Shown: piece after piece, positions 56,221 to 64,000 of the stretch | Numbering within the stretch: the stretch's first letter is position 1 | Layout of the letters: each line of letters starts with the position of its first letter | NCBI RefSeq assembly: GCF_004664715.2 | Contig: NC_051072.1 | Location: 40,357,142 to 40,421,141 of the forward strand | Source: Peromyscus leucopus | Lineage: Eukaryota; Chordata; Mammalia; Rodentia; Cricetidae | Reading direction: 5' to 3' | DNA length: 64,000 bases | The notes under the pieces: model-generated | Database searches by the model: none | The model's input: only the letters and a program-made list of their open reading frames with translations | What the model was told of the DNA's origin: nothing | Position numbers and translations under genes: made by a program

Positions 56221-56905
56221 GAGATCTCTACAATCTACATAACTGATAAAAGATTAATTTACAAAATATCTTATTTAACTACCAAGAATCTATTAGAAGG
56301 AAAAGTTCTACAGAAAAGTAAAAATATGAAGCAAACATTCCTAGGTGTGGGATCAGGGATAATGAGCTATACATATAAAATGACACTCTGTCTCATCGGC
56401 CACCAGCATGATTCCAAATAACATCACAGTGAGACAGCTCTTCATGCACACCAGGCTGGCAAATGTGTAAATCAAGTCTTATCAGACATCTTCTACCAGT
56501 GGGAAAAAAATTAGCATTATGTATGCTGGAAAAGGATTTGTTATTACCAGCAAATTGAATGTGCCCAAATCCTCTAAATGCAATGAACTCCTAGATAATG
56601 CGTGGGTACCCTAAAATAACACAGGCTATGCAGAACAAACTGTGCATCGCAGATCAAGACAGCATGGTTGTAAGGGCATAACCGCAGAAGGAACCTGAGT
56701 CTCTACTGATAAGAACAGAGTGCGGAATGTTGATATGTCAGAGTACAAACAGCCATGAGAATTCAAACTATAAATTTACATATCAGTATGAATAAATCTA
56801 AAAAACTACAAGAAACAAAAGACTATGTAAGAAAACACATACTCTGGTAAGTTTTACATAAAAGTCAAGGGCAGAAAAAAATACTTCAGAAACAAAGACA
56901 ATCAG
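56221..56905 (+). mobile_element. ancient L1 fragment
   Basis: A diverged ORF2 C-terminal to 3' region in order: 'ctgataaaagattaatttac', 'ccaccagcatgattccaaat', 'gtggaatt'-type gaps, then 'gatatgtcagagtacaaaca'. Resembles old mammalian L1 more than the young rodent copies. Confidence 0.55.
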
Positions 56906-56911
56906 TTGATT

Positions 56912-57110
56912 AGGGACCAGGAAAAAGGCTCAGTGGTTAGGGGCACTTGTTGCTCTTGTAGAGGATCCAGGTTCAATTCCCAGCATTCATATGGTGGCTC
57001 ATAACCATCTATAACTCCAGTTCTGGGGGATCCAATGCCACCTTCTGTCTGTGCAGGCACCAGACACACATGTGATACACAGACATAAATGTGTTTATAA
57101 AATAGTAATG
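56912..57110 (+). mobile_element. B2 SINE
   Basis: 'gggaccaggaaaaaggctca', 'ctcttgtagaggatccaggt', 'tatggtggctcataaccatc', 'ggatccaatgccaccttctg'. Confidence 0.92.
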
Positions 57111-57654
57111 AACTGTTTAAAGATAATATGGATAAGCAATTCAAGAAAAAAAATAATAAACCAGAAGCAGTGGAATGTCAGTACCTACGTCCAAACCCTG
57201 GTGAGTTCTCAGGGGTGATGAGCACTGTGGACAAAGAGGTCTCTCTGCTTTACTGTCAGTACACACATTGTCCAGTCTATCAGCTCCTGCGTGAGATGTC
57301 CGTCACACTAAGAGAACATTCAAGAGAGCATGGCTCCCTCTGCTGGGTAACCTCTACAAGCGTTTGTTTTAAAAATTGTATATCATCAATCTCAGAATTG
57401 GAAAGTCATATTGAATGCCACATGTGTACACTAAAGGCATTAAGAGAAGGAAAGTGATCAGCCTCCCTGACTAGTCAAAAAGCAACCCCGTTCTCTTAGT
57501 GACCCCTCCATCACCAAATAATGGCTGGAAATGCTCTTTAACACAATGCAAACTACTATCCTCAGGGGACTTATTTGAAAAAATTACATTTAGTAGGTAA
57601 TCAAAAGTACCATAGGCCATCTAACTCATAAGGAAAACACACTTTCTAAATCTT

Positions 57655-57875
57655 TGAGAATTAGCAAGATGGCTCAGTGGACAGGGGAAGCTGCTGCTCT
57701 TCTAGAATACCAGAGTTCAGCTCCCAGCAGCTATGTTAAGCAGCACACAGCCACCAGCTTCAAGAGATCCAACCCCCTCTTCTGGCCTCTGCACCCACAG
57801 GCAGACAAACACACATCACATCACATCACATCACATCACATCACAAACGAAAAATAAAAATCTGTAATAAATCTT
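57655..57875 (+). mobile_element. B2 SINE with (ATCAC)n
   Basis: 'agcaagatggctcagtggac', 'ctgctcttctagaataccag', 'ccccctcttctggcctctgc', then eight or so ATCAC units (57812-57845) before the A-rich tail. Confidence 0.92.
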
Positions 57876-58489
57876 TGTGAAGTGGACTGGTAAAGTAACA
57901 GATTTCTCACAATATCTCAAAATCTCTTCCACAGAATATGCTAAAATTCTTCCTTTGTTATCAACAGAAATTCGCAGCATCAACTGCACCAGCCAACCTG
58001 TCTGTTTGCCTCAGGAACCTAAGGCTTTATACAAAAACAAAACTCTGACATCAACAAAACCCTGCCAGATAGTAATTATCATGAGCTCTGGTCTCTCCAA
58101 GGCTGCTGTTCCCCAGAAATCCATGAGTTACACAGATCTTCAACAACTCTAAGGGTTTAACTGTGCTCTCTAAACCCCTCAGCATATGCAGTGGTATGTA
58201 TATAATGTATAACATATAGTATCATACCACCTAGACACTGAAAATTTGCTAATAATTATATTTCACAAAACTGCTTGAAGATGTGTCAGGAATGTACAAC
58301 TGTGTACAATATCATCAAAAACCATGAACAACTTAAAAATCTAATGACACATATTCATGATTGAAATAACTTAAAACTGCAGAACAATAGGCATCAAACA
58401 GAAAGATCTGTACTGTTTATGACCTGGAAGATTCAATTATGTTGAGAAGTTAAATCCCAAACTGACCTACTGAATTCCAACAGAAATTC

Positions 58490-58826
58490 TGTGGGGCGTT
58501 TACCCACCAACTCCACAGTTCCCCAGAGTTTTCTTGAGTGCAAGCAGCAGGAAATATTAGATAGAAAGATTTCGATTGCGGAGATAAACAGATAGAAAAT
58601 ACATGATATCCTTGAGAGGGCCTGGAACCTTTTCAAACAGGCCCGAACTGTCTCTGTCCCAGGGTATTTATAGAGACGACAAGGGGTGGAGCAAAAGACC
58701 TCCTCCCCCAGCACAGCCAAGTGCAGACCATCTCAGACACCTGCACTCAGGCCCGTGGTCCTAATCATCCTCTCTATGCAGATCTGCTGAGTAAAGCCAC
58801 AAGGAACCTGAAAACAGGCTCCCACA
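58490..58826 (-). mobile_element. solo ERV LTR, 337 bp, perfect TSD
   Basis: Minus-strand copy of the LTR at 25888: starts TGTGGGAGCCTG (58826 downwards), has a TATA-type CTCTATAAATACCC, and ends with CCCCACA. The 6-bp direct repeat AAATTC flanks it (58484-58489 and 58827-58832). It lies in the large intron in the same orientation as Depdc1b, so its promoter and poly(A) signals would point with transcription. Confidence 0.94.
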
Positions 58827-59999
58827 AAATTCCATTCAAAAACCCCAGGAGGAATTGTTAGAGGGATAAACGCATTGAATCTAGAACAAATGTGGACAAG
58901 CAAAGGACCTGGAATAAGAAACAATTTGGAATAAAAAACAAAGATGGAGAACTGGCAGGAAGCTGATCTCCAGGACTGTCACACAGCCACAGTGACGAGG
59001 ACAGTACCACACAAGGAACACACAGGCAGGGCCTACAAGCCATGGACCCGTCTGGGAATTAAGGGATCACCACGAGACTGGCTTCCCCTAAGAAGAACAC
59101 AAGCATACCCAAAGGATGGAAGCAAAGGTAACCCTGTTCATCATCCCTCCTAGTAACTCCCAAGGGAGCGTCCAAAGGGATAAACTCTTGCTAGGGGATC
59201 TAGTGGGGGAACTCTGGATTGCTCTTGTGGACAAGGAGCAGAGAGCGAGAAAAACAACTACCACGGCAAGGGAATGGGATTCTGATCAGAAGGAAGGATG
59301 ACTGTGCTCGCACAGTGGAGGCAACAGGAATATCTATAGCACCCACGATGTCGTCATCGTGGCACTCCGTGGTACTTCCCTGCCCCATTGCATGGTGAAT
59401 GGGCCAGTACAAAAATCCTAGTCTTAGAAGTACAAGCTGAGCGAGGGTCCAGAGCCTCAGGCGTGAAATTCTGGGTCACTCTGCCAGGTACAGCACCCTA
59501 AGCCCGCAAGGGATGACAGAGGATGAGAGAAGTCACAGTGGAAAAGAAGGCAGAGGACAAGCAGCAGCTGACCAACCATGGGGACACACAGGGAAGGAGA
59601 AGGGGTTCTATGGAGCACACGCAACAGTCTATGCTGACCACAGAGGTATCAGGTCATCTCTCTTTTCAGGCCAGCAGCCCGCAGCTGCTCTATCATCCCC
59701 GCTTTCTCCAAGATGCTTCTAGGCCATCATGCGGCACACAGGATAACAGGACCAGTTCATTCCTTCCAGAAGATGCAGGGCTTCAGCAGCAGTCTTTGCT
59801 TGGGAACTTTCCATGAGCCTAGGAAAGGCACTCTGGTGCTGGGTTCCCGTGGTTCTTTCCTTCCCAGGTGAGGCTTGCATCATAGTGTGCAGGCTCAGTT
59901 CATTAACCAACACCCCACCCACCACACCGCATTCCGCTCCCTTTCCACAGATCCTTCTGGGTCCTCCCTCTCTATAGCACTAAAGATCACTGTCTTCGT

Positions 60000-60335
60000 T
60001 GGGTTTTCTAACTGCTATGATGAGACACCATGACCACGGCAACTCTGATAAAGGAAAACATTTAATTGGGGTGGCTTACAGTTCAGAGGTTCAGTCCATT
60101 AACATCATGATGGGGAGCATGGCAGGCAGGCAGATGCAGTACTGGAGTCATAGCTGAGAGTCCTACATCTTGCGGGCAACAGGAAGTCAACTGAGACACT
60201 GGATGATATCCTGAGCCTGCCTCTATAGTGACACACTTCCTCCAAGAAGGCCATACCCACTCCAACAAGGCCACACCTCCTAATAGTGCCACTCCCTGTG
60301 AGATTATGCAGGTCAATTACATTCAAACGACCTCA
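60000..60335 (-). mobile_element. ORR1-type ERVL-MaLR LTR
   Basis: Reverse complement of the family at 31693: 'tgatgagacaccatgaccac', 'ggaaaacatttaattggggt', 'ttcagaggttcagtccatta', 'agtgacacacttcctccaag', 'ctcctaatagtgccactccc'. Ends approximate. Confidence 0.85.
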
Positions 60336-60854
60336 ATCGCACATATCTGGTACTACCTTGCTACCTCCTTCTCTACTCCAAAGTCCTAAAGAATCCTCCA
60401 TTTGCACTCGTTCAAATATAATGACTTCACATGGATGCAAGAAATAGAACCTGGTACATAAGAGACACATTGGATAAACCTTAGAGTCACAGCTACGGCC
60501 TGCAGGTCAAATCTCATCATTTGCTTTATAAATAAAATCTTACTGGTGCACTCTTTATATACTATTTATAGCTAGCTGCTTTTGACAGATAGCAAGAAGT
60601 CAGGCTGGGCCAGAGGCTGCATGACCAACTATCTATTTTCTAGCCATGTAAAAAACAAGGTTTCAGACTCCTCTCTAGTGGAAAGACAGATGCAACAGTG
60701 TTTACTTGGAAGTTACAGACAGCATGAGGACAAGGACCAGACAAACCTACCTGTTCCCACTGTGTTGCCAACAAGTACATTCAGTTTGAATGTTATAAGT
60801 TGCCAGAGAATCACCAAATACCTACTTCTAAGTGTGGGCCAGGACCAAATGTTG

Positions 60855-60990
60855 GCATTCCTAACTTATAGAAGAGGCCACAGAGGGCCACGGAGTATAA
60901 GCAATTTGCTCACAATTGCATGGGTGGAAATGTAAATAGCTAGGACTGGAGCCCAGTCCTGCCATACTCCAACCCCTGTTACAATCCTCC
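60855..60990 (-). mobile_element. MIR-like SINE remnant
   Basis: 'agaagaggccacagagggcc', 'taagcaatttgctcacaatt' and 'agctaggactggagcccagt' follow the reverse MIR core. Weak but ordered match. Confidence 0.5.
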
Positions 60991-61070
60991 CATCACTGAG
61001 CTCACGTTATACCCCACCATGACTCACATGATGTGGAAAAGCTACAGCCACCATTACCAGGAAAGGAGGT

Positions 61071-61521
61071 TGTGTTGATATTTTGTGTATGATCTAACAA
61101 ATAAAGCTTGCCTGAAGATCAGAGAAGCAGAGCAGCCAGCCACTAGAAAGACTTCTTACCTCTACCCAATTCTCTGAAGATCAGAGGGCAAAGCCAGCCA
61201 CTAGTCAGTCACAGAGGCCAGGCAGTGGTGGCACACACCTTTAATCCCAACACTTGGGAATCTCATGCCTTTGCTCCCAGTACTTGGGAGGCACACATGC
61301 CTTTAATCCCAGCACTAAGGAGCTTGAGACAGGAAGTGATGGCTGGGCAGAGAAAGGAATATAAGGCAGGAGGAGAAAGGAGCTCACTCTTTCAGGCCTA
61401 GGGGTTGTTGAGGTAAGAACTCTCAGGTGTCTGGCTGCTCTGTCTGATCTTTCAGCATTTACTCCATATCTGGATCCATATCCGGGTTTTTATTATTAAG
61501 ACCAATTAGGATTCATGCGAC
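61071..61521 (+). mobile_element. LTR-type element with internal B1-like repeats
   Basis: Starts TGTGTTGATATTTTGTGTAT and ends CATGCGACA. Flanks GGAGGT and GGACAT match at only four of six bases, so the duplication is uncertain. The middle (about 61215-61320) holds three copies of the B1 start 'cctttaatcccagcac' in varied form. The 3' part reads 'ggaatataaggcaggaggag' (TATA-like) and 'tttttattattaagaccaat'. I take it for a rodent ERV LTR whose U3 has captured B1 pieces; the family name is unknown to me. Confidence 0.65.
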
Positions 61522-62062
61522 AGGACATGAGAGCTGCTTGCTCACCGGGGTGAGAACTGCTTGCTTACAATAAGGTCAGGAACTCACTCTTCATTGACTA
61601 ACCTTCGGACTTTTTTCTCAATGGACACTAGGTCTTCTGTTGGATGATGGGGATAAAAAGAAAATTCTCCCACATCCTCATCTCTCACCACTCCCTGTGT
61701 AATGGCACCCAACTTTTTTATTGGCTTCCTCAACAGGCAGACACCTGCTGCTGAAAAGATTCAGCTGAGCGTCACTGTGAAGGCAAACTTCTCTGAGGCA
61801 CCTCACAGAGATAACCTTTCTACAGCCCGTCAGGCCATGTCCCCAGAGGCTTCAGAAGAGACCAGGGTTCCATCTGATTGTTTATTTGCAAAAGGGGATA
61901 TCCACTTTCTGTGCTCAGCATCACCATGGATACAGTGGGCGTGGCATATGCTTGAGATTGGATAAGAAGAAACGGGGGACAGAGGGCAAAGCGGTATGTG
62001 TAGGGACATAATTAACAGAGACTCCACCCCAAACACAAAACTCTAACAAAAGAGTTCAGAAC

Positions 62063-62278
62063 TGGGCCAGCAAGATGGCTCAGGTCAGCAAGTAAAAGCA
62101 CTTGCCACGAAGGCAGACGACCTGAGGTGGAGCCCAAGGCCCCACGCAGTGGAAGGACAGAACCAACTCTCCTAAGTTGTCCTTGGACCTCCTCCACACA
62201 TGCACTGGGATACACTCCTGCCACCTCATAGACAACTGAAACTAAAACTTAAAAAACAGAGCAGAACCTAACTTTAAA
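62063..62278 (+). mobile_element. B2/B3-type SINE
   Basis: 'gggccagcaagatggctcag', 'agcacttgccacgaaggcag', 'gacgacctgaggtggagccc', 'tcctccacacatgcactggg'. Confidence 0.85.
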
Positions 62279-64000
62279 ATATTTTTCAAGTTTTACACAC
62301 ACACACACTACTGTCCCTCACTCATATCAGAGCATAAGTTGCAGTTAAGCAATTGATAAAAGGCTGACGTGAGTGGCATAAATATGCTTATGTCAACTGT
62401 GTTTCCCCAGGTTCACACGACACACGTGCCTGGCATCTCACATTCCCAGTTTACCAGCTTGCCAACTCCACACACAGAATGGTGTGTCTGTTCCACCTTT
62501 CAACAACCTCAGTAAGCCTCATCTTACAACCTGTATCTCACAGCAAATTCCCACTGTTCTCTGTGCATTCTAACCCCCGGCTTCCTGAGAAAGGCTAACT
62601 AACCCCCGTGTCTTTATCCTTTCTTTCTGTGTCAACGACATCTGGGTGTACTCCCATGCAATCTTCCTCCAGATCAAGAGAGCTTTCTCTGCTGTCTAAA
62701 AGGGGCGGAGCACCTGGGAACCACACTGCTCCCAGGAGACTTCTGAATTCCGGCTCCATTCTCTGCTGAAGCTGGCGGATAAAAACAAGCAGTGAGAATT
62801 CATAGAGAAACATAGCGAAGGATCAAAGGAAACAGCAATTTCAAGGGCGAGCAGGTGGCAGTCAAATGGATAAAACAAATAAGTACAGAGGGAATGGATA
62901 AAGAAACCTGACAGAGCGTGGAATACAGAAACATTTCAGGGTCAGGGCAGAGGAACAACTCACAGGTTTGAAATTAGCAAGAATTAATCAGCAACACACC
63001 TTAGAAGGAACATTACAAAACTCTAGGCAATCAGGACTCACCTGGTTTGACTCAGAACAGCATATTTCAACATCCCATTGGCATGCCTACCAACACCCGG
63101 GCAGCTTCCACATCAGAAGACGGCGATGACGGCTGTAACCTCAGAATCGGGCTGATTTAACAGTTCTGTGTATAATTCTCAGCCCAGGGTTCAACTGGTG
63201 AAGCTCCTGTCCTTGACAGATCTTCCCCTGTACCTCGGGGCTTTCAGGGAACTCCAAGGACTCCTCCTGCCTCTGAACGTTGCACAGCCGTGAGTCATTG
63301 CTCTGCTTTCGGTCTACACACAGCTCCCTAGTGTAAAGAGCTGTCCCAGCTTTACATTCTCTGCGGCCGTTGCTTTTTCCATCAATGTATGCTCTTGCAG
63401 CGGTAAACCCCAGAAACCAATCCTGGCAAAGCTAGTTAGAAAGGAATCGGAAAATATCAAAGAGGTCACAAACCAGTAGAGCGTTAGAGAACAGGATGAA
63501 AAGGATGAAACAGAGAGAAAAGCAGAAGACCAGGTGGCATGCATGCACAGCCAGAACCACATGTGAGACCACGCCCTAGGAGCAGGCTAGCCCCAAAGCC
63601 AACACTGGCACCGTGTCTCTGTATGTCTCCATCACTGCCCCTACAGGCTATCACTCTGTCACAAGAAGATCCAAGCTGTCCTTTCCTTTCGCATGAAGAT
63701 TTAGTCCTGGGTGGGAACACCTAAACAGTCAGGAACAGGCCATGTACCTGCATCCTCCTTGCTACAAGAAGGAAAAGGGTGAGTTCAATCACCCAAGCTT
63801 TCACTCCGATGGCCTCCTTCCCACCAAGATCCGCACAAACAGGAGCTCCCACAAATAGAAAAGTTTAGAATGACTGGCAACAACAACAACAAAAAGCTTA
63901 AAGTTCCAAATAAAGATAAGCATATGTATGTTAAATTTTTCACCAATATCTCAGAACTCCAACCTGGCTGTACATTACTGACCTTTGTGAGATACATAGC

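Larger units (their letters stand above)
19790..64000 (-). other. Depdc1b: Depdc1b transcription unit, 3' part
   Basis: Nine coding exons and the 3' UTR of DEP domain-containing protein 1B, read right to left. Joined in silico they give a continuous frame of 424 codons plus stop, matching residues 105-529 of the 529-residue human protein as I remember it. All eight introns inside the set are GT..AG with matching phases, so this is the functional locus and not a retrocopy. DEPDC1B is known as a mitotic/cell-cycle regulated protein that influences Rho signalling and adhesion during de-adhesion at G2/M. Its GAP-like domain is thought to be catalytically weak or inactive. The DEP-domain exons and promoter are not in the window. 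Confidence 0.96.
48770..64000 (-). other. Depdc1b: large upstream intron of Depdc1b, at least 15.2 kb
   Basis: No exon encoding the DEP domain or initiator could be found on the minus strand, no CpG-rich promoter is seen, and the window ends inside the intron. Named repeats are listed separately. Blocks in which I see nothing are 49330-49890, 50620-51335, 51700-53000, 53155-54305, 54415-54840, 57130-57650, 57880-58485, 58833-59995, 60340-60850, 61525-62060 and 62280-64000. Confidence 0.75.

Noticed and set aside
57128..57457. 109-codon plus-strand frame
   Set aside because: Starts at the edge of a B2 SINE and has no recognisable domain; composition is ordinary.
48770..64000. Missing Depdc1b exons for the DEP domain and start codon
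   Set aside because: I looked on the minus strand for the expected end of the DEP domain, a GEEDFEDNRHLY-type segment followed by a donor in phase 2, and for the RKQTVQLL helix. Neither was found, so the exons are taken to lie outside the window.

Overview
This is a piece of nuclear genome from a muroid rodent, most likely a cricetid (vole, hamster or deer-mouse group) rather than mouse or rat. The evidence is the repeat content. There are many B1, B2/B3, B4 and ID SINEs and rodent L1 3' ends. Many B1 copies carry the reading CAGGACAGGCACCAAAACTA or CAGGAAAGGCACAAAGCTA in place of the mouse-type CAGGACAGCCAGGGCTA. There are also several solo LTRs of ERV families that I associate with cricetids. 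The species call is inference from repeat character, not from a search.

The one protein-coding gene I can support is Depdc1b (DEP domain containing 1B), on the minus strand. Nine coding exons can be placed to the base, from 48769 (upstream) down to the stop codon at 20610-20612. Every intron has GT..AG borders, the phases agree at every junction, and there is no stop or frameshift. Together they encode residues 105 to 529 of a protein of the same length as human DEPDC1B: the inter-domain segment, the whole RhoGAP-like domain and the C-terminal tail. The exons for the start codon and DEP domain are not seen and should lie beyond 64000, so the intron upstream of 48769 is at least 15.2 kb. The 3' UTR runs from 20609 to a probable poly(A) site near 19790.

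Layout. 1-19.7 kb is intergenic sequence downstream of Depdc1b, dense in L1 fragments, two of them with 5' inversions, plus solo LTRs with target-site duplications. 19.8-20.77 kb is the 3' UTR and last coding exon. 20.8-23.6 kb is the last intron, which carries two unrelated tandem arrays. 23.6-26.5 kb holds three exons and a solo ERV LTR. 26.5-35.2 kb is a large repeat-rich intron. 35.2-48.8 kb holds five more exons, with an LTR nested in an L1 between the 48-bp and 131-bp exons. 48.8-64 kb is intron with SINEs, old L1, a minus-strand solo LTR, an ORR1-type LTR and an LTR that contains B1-like segments.

I found no operon, defence system, CRISPR array or novel multi-gene system, and I do not claim one. 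The observations most worth a second look are a mosaic solo LTR at 9401-9927, a 15-copy minisatellite apparently grown from the tail of a B2/B3 SINE (22516-23215), a (GCC)17 expansion inside a young B1 element, and a long poly(C)/poly(G) tract in an intron.
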